Origin: Gammaproteobacteria bacterium
Lineage (GTDB): Bacteria > Pseudomonadota > Gammaproteobacteria > Arenicellales > UBA868
Length of the DNA: 64,000 nucleotides
Assembly (NCBI GenBank): GCA_022451485.1
Contig: JAKUQS010000004.1
Span: 62,001 to 126,000, forward strand
Direction: 5' to 3'
Notes under the pieces: model-generated
The model's input: only the letters and a program-made list of their open reading frames with translations
What the model was told of the DNA's origin: nothing
The model's database searches: none
Shown: piece after piece, positions 25,729-33,622 of the stretch
How the letters are laid out: the number at the start of each line of letters is the position of its first letter
Position numbering within the stretch: the stretch's first letter is position 1
Position numbers and translations under genes: made by a program

Positions 25729-26997
25729 TCAACCTGCGGCTGCCAACGATTGGTCGCGTTTGTCTTCGAACCACTTGATTGCCTCCTCATCCCATCCGTC
25801 CATTCGGACATAAGAGGATTCCCGCGGGTGATCAATCATGTTCGGGTCCACTTCGACGCCAATTCCATCGAGGAAATTCACCAAGCCAATTCGCTCGATC
25901 ATCTCGCCACAGCGCTCATGTTCCAGGCCATTTTCAGCCCAGAAATCAATCGCGCTTTCAGCAAGCTCAACCAATCGCTCATAGTCAGCCTCAGTATCCA
26001 ATTTCATAAACGGCACAACCATCGTCCCCATGAGATCACCAATCTTCAGAGTGCGTTTACCCCCGATCAGTACTGAAACACCGCGATCCTCCCCAGGCGA
26101 CAAGGCGGAAGGAACCACGTTGAGACAGTGCATGCACTTGACGCAATTGCGGTCATCAATCTGCAGCGTGTCATCGTTCTTGAGACTCATGCAGTTGGTG
26201 GGGCAGCGGGTGATAATGTTATCGATCACATGCTGGCGACCTTTCTCATCCACGTATTTTTTCCATTGGTCCTGCTCTACAACAATCTCGTCGCGCCAGG
26301 TACCAATCACTGCAAAATCGGATCGCTCGATGGCATTCATACAATCATTCGGGCATCCCGATATTTTGAATTTAAACTTATACGGCAGTGCGGGTCGATG
26401 TACATCGTCAGTGAAATTGTTCACCAGCATACGGTGAATCTTGTGCTCGTTCGCGCACGACTGCTCACAGCGCGCTGAGCCGACACAGGACTGTGAGGTC
26501 CGAACACACGGCCCCGCACCGCCGAGATCAAAACCGTAATCGTTGATCTCATCAAAAAAATGTTGGGTGTTTTCAGTAGTAGCACCGATAAACATAATAT
26601 TCCCAGTCTGGCCATGAAACGTAACTAATCCTGATCCCCATTTTTCCCAACTGTCGGCGAGTTGTCGCAAAATGTCCGTTGAATAATGGTGTCCCGCAGG
26701 AGGTTGTACTCGCAGCGTGTGAAACTCTTTAGACTCGGGAAACTGCTGACCGACCTCAGAAAACCTTGGGATGATGCCGCCACCATAACCGTAGACACTA
26801 ACGGTGCCACCCTTCCAGTACCCCTTGCGGGTTTCATACGAGTGTTCGAGTTGGCCGAGTAGGTCATTGGCCATGTCGCTTACCCGGCCGCTTGGGTGTC
26901 CATCACGAAGGTTTTTGATTCCCGAGACGAAACTCGGCCACGGGCCATTCTCCAATTCATCCAACATGGGCGTGGCATGCTTTTTCTCATCCGACAT
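25729..26997 (-). CDS. dsrA: Reverse dissimilatory sulfite reductase alpha subunit
   Basis: About 422-aa alpha subunit of DsrAB. The sirohaem-cluster cysteines appear as CVRTSQSCVGSARCEQSC and the CPNDC motif; the inserted ferredoxin domain has CPTNCMSL and CVKCMHC. I start it at ATG 26997 (MSDEKKHA), which has GGAG about 10 bases upstream; a TTG seven codons earlier is also in frame. First gene of the dsrABEFHCMKLJOPNR operon, divergent from the dioxygenase gene. Confidence 0.97.
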   Translation of the reverse strand: MSDEKKHATPMLDELENGPWPSFVSGIKNLRDGHPSGRVSDMANDLLGQLEHSYETRKGYWKGGTVSVYGYGGGIIPRFSEVGQQFPESKEFHTLRVQPPAGHHYSTDILRQLADSWEKWGSGLVTFHGQTGNIMFIGATTENTQHFFDEINDYGFDLGGAGPCVRTSQSCVGSARCEQSCANEHKIHRMLVNNFTDDVHRPALPYKFKFKISGCPNDCMNAIERSDFAVIGTWRDEIVVEQDQWKKYVDEKGRQHVIDNIITRCPTNCMSLKNDDTLQIDDRNCVKCMHCLNVVPSALSPGEDRGVSVLIGGKRTLKIGDLMGTMVVPFMKLDTEADYERLVELAESAIDFWAENGLEHERCGEMIERIGLVNFLDGIGVEVDPNMIDHPRESSYVRMDGWDEEAIKWFEDKRDQSLAAAG

Positions 26998-27323
26998 AGC
27001 CGGTGTTCTCCGTGACAAGTTTGGCGGGCGTTACATCGAAGCGTGATCAGTCTGATTAACTCACCATTTTAGAGGCCCCCCGGGCGGTGGCCATAACTCG
27101 CTTGGGGAGGTGTGGCACAGCTGGGCCTACCCCTAAAGAGATAGGCTATCGCCCGAATCCTGTGTGAACAGACCCTCCTCTTATGGAGGATAGGGTGCCA
27201 TAAACGATCTTCATACAATGCTGCAAAGCAATCCTCCCAAGGAATCATCCACGCGAATCAGGCGTAGCGCCGGTAAAATCGATCCGAACCTTATCTGCCA
27301 AAATCCTTTCTGAATACAACCTA
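26998..27323. promoter_or_regulatory. Divergent intergenic region upstream of dsrA and the dioxygenase cassette
   Basis: 326 bp with no gene. It must carry the dsr promoter (minus) and probably that of the plus-strand cassette. I found no convincing sigma-70 pair and no -24/-12 sigma-54 site; a TGGCAC at 27113-27118 is not followed by TTGC at the right distance. An imperfect dyad lies at 27172-27196 (ACCCT ... AGGGT, with CCTCC/GGAGG inside), possibly an operator. Confidence 0.5.
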
Positions 27324-28217
27324 TTGACCCATTCCAACTTCGAATCCTGGTTTGAGCAGAGACTGTCCGGCTATCGGCAGGTGCTGCGTAATCCCGTGGT
27401 TGATATCACCAATCCACAAAAATTAACGTCGTTCGAACGCACCGCCCTGATCACTGCGATTGCAAGAGCCAATATGGTCATTTACCGATGTCGAACTCCC
27501 GAACAAGTGAACCAAAAGAGCATTTTGTCGTTGGCAGCACAACTCGGGCTGACTCGACTGGACCGGGACACGACCACCAACAATCAAGGATTGGCAGAAC
27601 TGGCTGACCAACGCATCGTTACAGAAAAACCATCCATCCCATTCTCATCGGCCGCGCTGAACTGGCATACTGATGGCTATTATTACCCTACCGCCCAGAC
27701 CATAAGATCATTCTTATTACATTGCCAACGACAGGCTGATAGCGGTGGATGTAACCTTCTTATCGATCATACTGTCATATATGGTCTACTGCATCGACGG
27801 AACCCCTCTCTGGTAAACGCACTCACCCATCCGAACGCAATGACCATTCCTGCCTATCGATCCGAGCAAGGAACAGTGATGCGGGCAGCCTGCGCTGGCC
27901 CCGTATTCTTTACCACGAGGGACGGAGCCCTGGCCATGCGCTACACCAGTCGGCCGCGTCATATTCAATGGAAAAAGAGCGAAGCCGTTCAGGCTGCGCT
28001 TCACCAGCTACGTGAGGTGCTCGCTCAGGCATCGGATCTAGTGCTTGAACACACACTAGAAGCCGGCGAAGGCATCATCTGTCATAACATACTTCACGCG
28101 CGCACTGCGTTCACCGATGTCACGCCGCACTCAAGGCTCCTCTACCGAGCTCGCTTCCAGGACCCCATCAGAGATAGCGTTGCGGCACTACCCACGTCAC
28201 TACTGCCGACCTCATGA
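27324..28217 (+). CDS. TauD/TfdA-like Fe(II)/2-oxoglutarate dioxygenase
   Basis: 297-aa protein with the metal-binding motif HxD at residues 115-117 (NWHTDGYYY) and a distal His near 258 (ILHAR). An RLLYR stretch at 271-275 is suited to bind 2-oxoglutarate. This is the facial triad of TauD-type oxygenases. Substrate is unknown; TauD itself releases sulfite from taurine, so a sulfur compound would fit the neighbourhood, but this is a guess. It begins with TTG and has no clear ribosome-binding site, so the exact start is uncertain. It heads a four-gene plus-strand cassette divergent from dsrA. Confidence 0.85.
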   Translation: MTHSNFESWFEQRLSGYRQVLRNPVVDITNPQKLTSFERTALITAIARANMVIYRCRTPEQVNQKSILSLAAQLGLTRLDRDTTTNNQGLAELADQRIVTEKPSIPFSSAALNWHTDGYYYPTAQTIRSFLLHCQRQADSGGCNLLIDHTVIYGLLHRRNPSLVNALTHPNAMTIPAYRSEQGTVMRAACAGPVFFTTRDGALAMRYTSRPRHIQWKKSEAVQAALHQLREVLAQASDLVLEHTLEAGEGIICHNILHARTAFTDVTPHSRLLYRARFQDPIRDSVAALPTSLLPTS

Positions 28218-28239
28218 TCAGCGCCTGGCCCTCACTCCC

Positions 28240-28932
28240 ATGAATATTCACTGGCAGGAAAACGAACTGCGGGAAGCGAGTGTCCCAGATCAAGGCATAA
28301 TCGACCTGCATTTCAGCGTCAGTGGCCAACACCTGCAATCAGATTTCGGGCTGAGCCTGCAAAGCGCCATTGCGCGCCACTTGACCTGGATTCCTTCAGA
28401 ACCCTCTCTAGGTATTTATCTGAACCATGGTCCTGATTCAGGTAACGGCTGGCAGCGTCCAATTGAGAATGGAGTTATCCAACTATCCCGTCGGACTCGC
28501 CTGACATTGAGGCTTCCGTCACACCGTGTTGCCAGTGGTCACGAATTGACCGGTAAACAATTGCTCGTTGATGATTTCATCTTGGACGTTGGCAAAGGAC
28601 ATATCAAACACCTATTACCGTGCCCAACCCTTTTTTCTCGACACGTTGTCATGACCCCCGAGCCACTCGATGAAGCAGATTTCACCAACGCCATCGTAAC
28701 GCACTTCCACACTCGGGGTATCCAACCAAAGAAACTCCTGTGCGGTCGGGAACACGTGATACGGTCCGCGTCAGGGACATGGACTGCGCACAGTCTCATG
28801 GTAGCGGATCTTGAAGATGACGAGTCGCTCGATCTGCAAGTTTCCGGTTTGGGTCTGGGACGAGCAATGGGCTGTGGTGTCTTTCACCACCACAAAAGTA
28901 TTTCGCCAGTCAGGCGTGAGAGTAACGACTGA
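28240..28932 (+). CDS. Cas6-like RAMP protein (resembles I-MYXAN Cas6/Cmx6), with no CRISPR nearby
   Basis: About 230-aa protein whose pattern matches the Cas6/Cmx6 family from memory: an N-terminal strand IDLHFSVSGQHL, a helix LSLQSAIARHLTWIP, RTRLTLRLPSHR, a middle ELTGKQLLVDD, LPCPTLFSRHVV, and the C-terminal Gly-rich loop GLGLGRAMGCGVF (about 203-215) typical of RAMP folds. In Cmx6-type proteins the N-terminal segment commonly reads DHGYAL; here it is DFGLSL (35-40), so the probable catalytic His is replaced by Phe. No repeats, spacers or other cas genes are in the window. The ATG at 28240 is 22 bp after the dioxygenase stop; the frame extends further upstream into that gene. RNA cleavage or binding is an untested possibility. 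Confidence 0.65.
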   Translation: MNIHWQENELREASVPDQGIIDLHFSVSGQHLQSDFGLSLQSAIARHLTWIPSEPSLGIYLNHGPDSGNGWQRPIENGVIQLSRRTRLTLRLPSHRVASGHELTGKQLLVDDFILDVGKGHIKHLLPCPTLFSRHVVMTPEPLDEADFTNAIVTHFHTRGIQPKKLLCGREHVIRSASGTWTAHSLMVADLEDDESLDLQVSGLGLGRAMGCGVFHHHKSISPVRRESND

Positions 28933-28974
28933 CTGGCGATACACGATCTGACCATTTGATCTTGAGAAAATGCC

Positions 28975-29178
28975 ATGACTGAAAAGAATAAATTGATCCA
29001 ACGCATGTTGGAACTGCAACATTTGTTCATTGCATATGAGCAGAAGAACGGACTCGAACCAAAAGACTATTTCGTTCCACCAAGCGATCACCTCCTGGCT
29101 GACTACCGAAAAGAATACGATGAACTCGCGACGCGAGTCATTGATTTAGCCCACGAAGAACAAAACTCTAAACGCTAG
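28975..29178 (+). CDS. Small conserved-looking protein of unknown function
   Basis: 67-aa, highly charged, probably all-helical protein (MTEKNKLIQRMLELQHLF, then EYDELATRVIDLAHEEQN). No signal peptide, membrane helix or cysteine. The ATG follows GAGAAAATGCC, where GAGAAA may act as a weak ribosome-binding site. It lies 42 bp after the Cas6-like gene and 13 bp before the next gene on the same strand, so it is likely part of one transcript. I do not recognise the family. Confidence 0.65.
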   Translation: MTEKNKLIQRMLELQHLFIAYEQKNGLEPKDYFVPPSDHLLADYRKEYDELATRVIDLAHEEQNSKR

Positions 29179-29191
29179 ATAGTGCTCCGTC

Positions 29192-29785
29192 ATGTCCCGT
29201 CTCGCTCCTGATCGCTGGCGCAACTCGAAACAGGGCAGTCTGATTGATAGCGCTGGTGCCGCCGCCTACCGCGCCTGGGCCATCGCACTGGCAGCGACCA
29301 AGAATCTGCACGAAGAGAACTATCACTACACGAGTGATCGACAGCGCCTGGATGTCATCAGTGAGTATCTCTTCGTACTCGTACACTGTGCTGATCGCCT
29401 GTGCAGCCAGCACTTCGCTCCGGAAAAACGCCACACATTTATTCAAGAACTGTCATTAAGTTGTGCCCGCCATCTGCAGCGTAATGCCAGCGAGATTTTG
29501 GAGTCAGACAACCATCGGAAACCCTTCATCGATCTTCTCAATGCGCGCACCACCGAATACGCTCAATATTCATTCGACAAGTTAGAACCCTGTTTTGGAC
29601 TACTGAAAAGCCTTGGGAAAAATATCCAACAGGTTATGGGAGAAAGCCAAACCAATCGCTGGGTCACTGATCAGATCATCACGGTGGACGGCCCCGACGC
29701 TGTTCGACTGTTTATGGACATACTTAGGAACTTACTTGAGCACCAAATAAAACAAGGCCTAGGAGACCGTTTTACTGAATCGTAA
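29192..29785 (+). CDS. Unknown helical protein, last gene of the dsr-sox cassette
   Basis: 197-aa soluble protein predicted to be mostly helical, with no signal peptide or membrane segment. Visible conserved-looking blocks are RLAPDRWRNSKQGSLIDSAG, AIALAATKNLHEENYHY and LDVISEYLFVLVHCADRLC. No catalytic motif is recognised. It starts 13 bp after the 67-aa gene. Its last 14 bp overlap the 3' end of the minus-strand gene behind soxB, so the two transcripts converge. Function not known; genomic position suggests a role linked to sulfur oxidation. Confidence 0.7.
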   Translation: MSRLAPDRWRNSKQGSLIDSAGAAAYRAWAIALAATKNLHEENYHYTSDRQRLDVISEYLFVLVHCADRLCSQHFAPEKRHTFIQELSLSCARHLQRNASEILESDNHRKPFIDLLNARTTEYAQYSFDKLEPCFGLLKSLGKNIQQVMGESQTNRWVTDQIITVDGPDAVRLFMDILRNLLEHQIKQGLGDRFTES

Positions 29786-29969
29786 ACTGCCCCGCCTGCT
29801 TGGTGTGCCCCGCCTTACCGTCGGCATAACCTGCTGTATAAGCCTGTGTCACCCGTTGCTCTTCGCGAGCTGGATTGTCCAAGTAACCCCCAGCCCAACC
29901 GAGAATATAGTCTGCATCAACCGATTGATTTTCAAGATGATCTATTGTGTCGTAGTATTCTGAACTCAT
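29772..29969 (-). CDS. Small Gly/Tyr-rich protein behind soxB
   Basis: About 65-aa protein starting at an ATG at 29969 (MSSEYYDTIDHLENQ). The body holds two similar blocks, LGWAGGYLDNPA and AYTAGYADGKAG, each a [YW]xxG[YW]xxG-like unit; this vaguely recalls the small ribosome modulation factor but lacks its basic N-terminus. No signal peptide. It begins 11 bp after the soxB stop and is probably co-transcribed. The frame extends nine codons further upstream into soxB. Function unknown. Confidence 0.6.
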   Translation of the reverse strand: MSSEYYDTIDHLENQSVDADYILGWAGGYLDNPAREEQRVTQAYTAGYADGKAGHTKQAGQFTIQ

Positions 29970-29980
29970 TTGACTGGCCC

Positions 29981-31726
29981 TTATTGCCGGATCCATCCTG
30001 GATTATTAGTCACCCCTTTAACATGGGGCATATTGACGGCAACCTGATCAATGTGTTTTCTGTCACGAAGATAATCGCCGACCACCTGCCAAATGTCCGG
30101 CGACTGGTCAGGTTGAGGCCGAACACTAGCCCAGCCTGCCACACGGTAACGTCGATTCGGATCCAGTGGCTTGTTCTTAAATTGTAACCCACTGATGCGC
30201 TGTCCCATCGGCGCACCAGGATCGATGGTGTACGACAGTCCACCGACTCTGACCATATCACCACCCATCTGATAGTAAGGATCCGGATTGAACAAGTTGT
30301 CAGCTATGTCTTCCAAAAGCGCATGAATGTCAGTACCAGTCATCTCAGCAAGTGTTGATTTAGCATAAGTAATAGCAGTTTGGTCCATCAACTGCTCCAT
30401 CGTGATTGAATCACCGGGCAACAGCGTCGTGCCCCATCGAAAGCCTGGCGAAAGTGCGATATCGGCACTCTGCACCTCCCGCAACGCATCAACGATTATC
30501 TGATCAAAGGTACCCGAGAAATTACCTCGTCGATACAACAATGTATCCGTGGTTGCCAACACTTCGTTTAACCGGTCCTCATAGGGTGATCGAACCGATT
30601 CGATCAGATTCAGCATCTCAGGATCCGGCGCAAGCAAATTGGCGAACACCGGTAACAAACGGAATTGGTAATTCTGAACCCGGCCCTCCCGGACATCCAG
30701 ATCCAGCACCGACAAAAACTTTCCGTTCGACCCAGAATTGACGACCAATGTCTGGCCTCCATTGTTCTTAACGATACTCGGCACAGGCACCCCGTCGTGA
30801 GTGTGTCCACCGAGAATTACATCGATACCACTGACACGACTTGCTAACTTAAGATCGACATCCATTCCGTTGTGTGACAGTAAAACGACAACCTCAGCAC
30901 CTTCCGCACGGGCTGACTCGACACTGGCCTGAACCTGCTCTTCGCGAATCCCAAAACTCCACTCATCAATTAAATAACGCGGATTCGCCAACGTCGTATA
31001 CGGAAACGCCTGCCCGATAACCGCAACCGCGACAGTATTGACCATACGCAGGCTGTAGGGTTTAAAGACCAAGCCCGTCTCTTCATCAAAGGCCGGTCGA
31101 TCGTTGAAGGCAGCGTCTTCGGTCAAGTACACGTTCTGAGCCAGAAACTCGATCAGACCTAACTCATTGTTAATGATTTCCCGCACCCGATCCATGCCGT
31201 AGGTGAATTCCCAGTGCCCCGTCATCATGTCAACACCTAACAGGCGACAGGCCTCAACCATGTCACGCCCCTGAGTCCACAGCGAGGTAGCGGAACCTTG
31301 CCAGGTGTCTCCCCCATCGAGTAACAAACTGTGCGGGCGTTCAGCGCGAAGCCGTTTGATCAACGTAGCAAGATGAGCGAATCCGCCCAGTTTTCCATAC
31401 TTATCGGCGGCCGTCTCAAAATCAAGACTGGTCAGGGCATGGGCCTGAGCCGTCGCGGAACTGAGCCCGAAATAATCAAGCAGGTGCTGGCCCACGATGT
31501 GCGGGGGCCGGCCGAAGGCCTCGCCCAATCCGATGTTGTAACTTGGCTCTCGATAATGCACTGGCAACAACTGTGCGTGGCAGTCGGTGAAGTGCAACAA
31601 AGACAGGTTACCTATTGGCGCCAAGTCGTACTCAATGGTTGCATTGGCGGCACGGGACGTCAGCCCCATGCCAGTGGCAGTTGCCAGCGCTAAGACATGC
31701 AGAAATTCTCGACGAGAAAACGTCAT
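29981..31726 (-). CDS. soxB: SoxB, dimanganese sulfate-thiol hydrolase
   Basis: 581-aa periplasmic enzyme that releases sulfate from SoxY-bound cysteine-S-thiosulfonate. A Tat signal is visible (SRREFLHVLALATATG). The metallophosphatase motifs follow: FTDCHAQLLP, LLDGGDTWQGS, LLSHNGMDVD and ILGGHTHDGVP; the C-terminal 5'-nucleotidase-like domain is complete. Length is typical (about 565-580 aa). It is separated from soxA by 135 bp holding a terminator, so it may have its own promoter or depend on read-through. Confidence 0.97.
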   Translation of the reverse strand: MTFSRREFLHVLALATATGMGLTSRAANATIEYDLAPIGNLSLLHFTDCHAQLLPVHYREPSYNIGLGEAFGRPPHIVGQHLLDYFGLSSATAQAHALTSLDFETAADKYGKLGGFAHLATLIKRLRAERPHSLLLDGGDTWQGSATSLWTQGRDMVEACRLLGVDMMTGHWEFTYGMDRVREIINNELGLIEFLAQNVYLTEDAAFNDRPAFDEETGLVFKPYSLRMVNTVAVAVIGQAFPYTTLANPRYLIDEWSFGIREEQVQASVESARAEGAEVVVLLSHNGMDVDLKLASRVSGIDVILGGHTHDGVPVPSIVKNNGGQTLVVNSGSNGKFLSVLDLDVREGRVQNYQFRLLPVFANLLAPDPEMLNLIESVRSPYEDRLNEVLATTDTLLYRRGNFSGTFDQIIVDALREVQSADIALSPGFRWGTTLLPGDSITMEQLMDQTAITYAKSTLAEMTGTDIHALLEDIADNLFNPDPYYQMGGDMVRVGGLSYTIDPGAPMGQRISGLQFKNKPLDPNRRYRVAGWASVRPQPDQSPDIWQVVGDYLRDRKHIDQVAVNMPHVKGVTNNPGWIRQ

Positions 31727-31810
31727 GGGAAGAAACTTGTCGTGATAACTAATAAATGTCGCCGTGAGATTGCCATAACCTTACGGAAGGAGCTGGGCTT
31801 TTTCTAGTCC

Positions 31811-31841
31811 AAGAAAAAGCCCAGCCAAAAGGCCAGGCTTT
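31811..31841 (-). terminator. Intrinsic terminator after soxA, with an overlapping second hairpin
   Basis: Read on the minus strand, AAAGCCTGGCC pairs with GGCTGGGCTTT across a TTTT loop (11 bp, two G-U pairs), followed by the T-rich TTCTT: a good intrinsic terminator 20 bp past soxA. The second arm can instead pair with a downstream segment: 31792-31805 and 31812-31825 form a perfect 14-bp stem (GCTGGGCTTTTTCT) with a 6-base loop. The two structures cannot form at once. Confidence 0.8.
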
Positions 31842-31861
31842 TCCAAGTTTACCGCAGCTAT

Positions 31862-32716
31862 TTACTGACGCTGGCTCGGCACTTTGAGCGGTACCCCCGT
31901 ATTCATGACAGCCTCATACAGTTCAAGTGCCTTGTATTCGCGACCCTGTGCCTTGAAGGGATTAGCACGTACCTGCTTATTGCAACCACCATAACGGCGA
32001 TGGACTGTGCCCCAAGGTTTTCCTGAGACGGACCACTTGGTTCGAAAAACAGGAAACCCTACCCCATGCCCTAAGCCTGCACTCAGGACGTCACCACGGA
32101 CTTTCATACCGGCATTCTGCACATGACAGTTAGCACAGGAGAAATTCAATTGCCCTCGCTTAGCCCAATAGAATTGTCGGCCCTCTTCGTACCAGCGACG
32201 CGCGCCGGGATGAGACACATCGACAGCCATGGCCTGTCCGTTGAATTGTTCTCTGTAGGCCGCAACCAACCTCGCCATCTTGCTGCGTTTAACATTCTTT
32301 ATGGGTTTCTCGCCGTTTGCCTTGAGACAACCATTGATATCGCCTACTAAAGTGCGGAGATCGTCGGTGTCCGCGTCGTAAACAGGGTATGTGTTGGCCG
32401 CTGCCAAGTCACAATCACCAAATCCTTTACCATTGGCAAAAGGCTTCGACCATTCCTTTCGTGCTTTTTCCATTTCAGGGTCAAATGGGGGAAATTCCAT
32501 CAGTAATTCCCAATTAGCCCTTCGCTCGCTATAAGCAGGCAATGCGTTAACGCCATCGGCATAGTCTGCCAGCGCAACACCAGGAAATTTCTTTTTGAAG
32601 TATCCCTGAAATGCCTTTATATCCGCCATGACATCAGCTTCGGTCATCGCGACCGCGGGTGTTGCGATTATCATGGTTGCAGATACGACTAATCCTAGTA
32701 ACCCACGTTTTGTCAT
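31862..32716 (-). CDS. soxA: SoxA, cytochrome c subunit of SoxXA (single-haem form)
   Basis: About 284-aa periplasmic subunit of the SoxXA thiosulfate-loading enzyme, which joins thiosulfate to the SoxY cysteine. A Sec signal peptide (RGLLGLVVSATMIIATPAVA) is present. Only one CxxCH is visible (CANCH, in the second domain). The N-terminal domain has Cys in GFGDCDL and INGCLKAN where diheme SoxA has its extra haem, so this is the monohaem type. The active-site Cys ligand is in RYGGCNKQ. ATG 32716 is chosen because GAGAGGA precedes it; the frame runs 32 codons further upstream. Confidence 0.95.
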   Translation of the reverse strand: MTKRGLLGLVVSATMIIATPAVAMTEADVMADIKAFQGYFKKKFPGVALADYADGVNALPAYSERRANWELLMEFPPFDPEMEKARKEWSKPFANGKGFGDCDLAAANTYPVYDADTDDLRTLVGDINGCLKANGEKPIKNVKRSKMARLVAAYREQFNGQAMAVDVSHPGARRWYEEGRQFYWAKRGQLNFSCANCHVQNAGMKVRGDVLSAGLGHGVGFPVFRTKWSVSGKPWGTVHRRYGGCNKQVRANPFKAQGREYKALELYEAVMNTGVPLKVPSQRQ

Positions 32717-32765
32717 GTGCTTTTCCTCTCGCGGCCGTGCGCCAGCAAACAGATCATCGATGATC

Positions 32766-33077
32766 TTATTTAATCGTCTTTTCGGCACTGCCGGTGCCAC
32801 CCTTGTTATCAACCCAACTCACGCTAACTTTATCACCGGGTTGAGCATCGCCTAGTGACACTCCGATCAGGGGGTTCTTTGATACCGCCTGGGAAATGTT
32901 GGCCTGCGCCACAACCTTACCGTTCAGTAAGAATTGCATAGTCTTTATGAAATGCCTGGGAATCTTTTCCCCTGTTTTCTTATCTTTACGAAGCCCGGTC
33001 TCCATCGGGTGCTTGGCGAGAACCAATGCTTGATAGCCCCCGCCCTTCGACTTCTTGATTTTCATCTTCGTTGCCAT
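32766..33077 (-). CDS. soxZ: SoxZ, sulfur-carrier complex subunit
   Basis: 103-aa SoxZ, the immunoglobulin-like partner of SoxY. It starts MATKMKIKKSKGGGYQ and contains the family segments LAKHPMETGLRKDK, PRHFIKTMQFLLNGKVV and SVSWVDNKGG. No signal peptide: SoxZ crosses the membrane by riding with the Tat-exported SoxY. It lies 28 bp after soxY. Confidence 0.97.
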   Translation of the reverse strand: MATKMKIKKSKGGGYQALVLAKHPMETGLRKDKKTGEKIPRHFIKTMQFLLNGKVVAQANISQAVSKNPLIGVSLGDAQPGDKVSVSWVDNKGGTGSAEKTIK

Positions 33078-33105
33078 ATCGATCTCCTAATCAGGCGTTG
33101 AGCAG

Positions 33106-33576
33106 TTAGCCCCCGCAACCTCCAACAGTAACTTTGACGACTTGCGAGACGCGATGGACCTTACCGCCCGCTTTCACTAAACCGAAGACCTGGGATGTCT
33201 GACCCATCTTCACACGCGTGCTAAATAATGCGCCGCTCGCACCCGGCATAACATCGAGTGACGCCACAAATGGACGGGGATTCTTCTCAACCAAAATAGC
33301 GATAGATTCAACGTTCGCCAGACTGGTAGTCACTTTAATTGGCACCACCGCACCATTCTCAGCCTGCAGCGGTGCCTTGATGCTAACCTGATCACTGTCA
33401 CTAATCGGTGCGTCACCGAAATAATCCTTAATCGCAGCGGCCACGTTTTCAGAATCGAACGCGGTTTGTGGCCAGTCAGCCGCCAGCAGTCGAACAGGAG
33501 CCAGCAACCCGGCAACCGCTGCCGCCAGTAGTGAAACACTTGCCGCGGCCCCCTTCAACAATGTTCGTCGTTTCAT
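33106..33576 (-). CDS. soxY: SoxY, thiosulfate-carrier protein
   Basis: 156-aa periplasmic protein that holds the sulfur intermediate on its C-terminal cysteine during the Sox cycle. The tail ends VTVGGCGG, the diagnostic swinging arm. A Tat-type signal is visible at the start (MKRRTLLKGAAASVSLL, with the twin Arg). Followed by soxZ, with which it forms a heterodimer. Confidence 0.97.
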   Translation of the reverse strand: MKRRTLLKGAAASVSLLAAAVAGLLAPVRLLAADWPQTAFDSENVAAAIKDYFGDAPISDSDQVSIKAPLQAENGAVVPIKVTTSLANVESIAILVEKNPRPFVASLDVMPGASGALFSTRVKMGQTSQVFGLVKAGGKVHRVSQVVKVTVGGCGG

Positions 33577-33622
33577 CTCTAGATACTCCTTTTCCTTGCA
33601 ATACGTTGCGAATTATTCTCTA

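Noticed and set aside
27113-27130. Sigma-54 promoter (TGGCAC) upstream of dsrA
   Set aside because: The -12 element (TTGC) is missing at the needed spacing.
27324-29785. A CRISPR-Cas locus
   Set aside because: Only a Cas6-like protein is seen. I found no regularly spaced repeats and no other cas gene on either strand.
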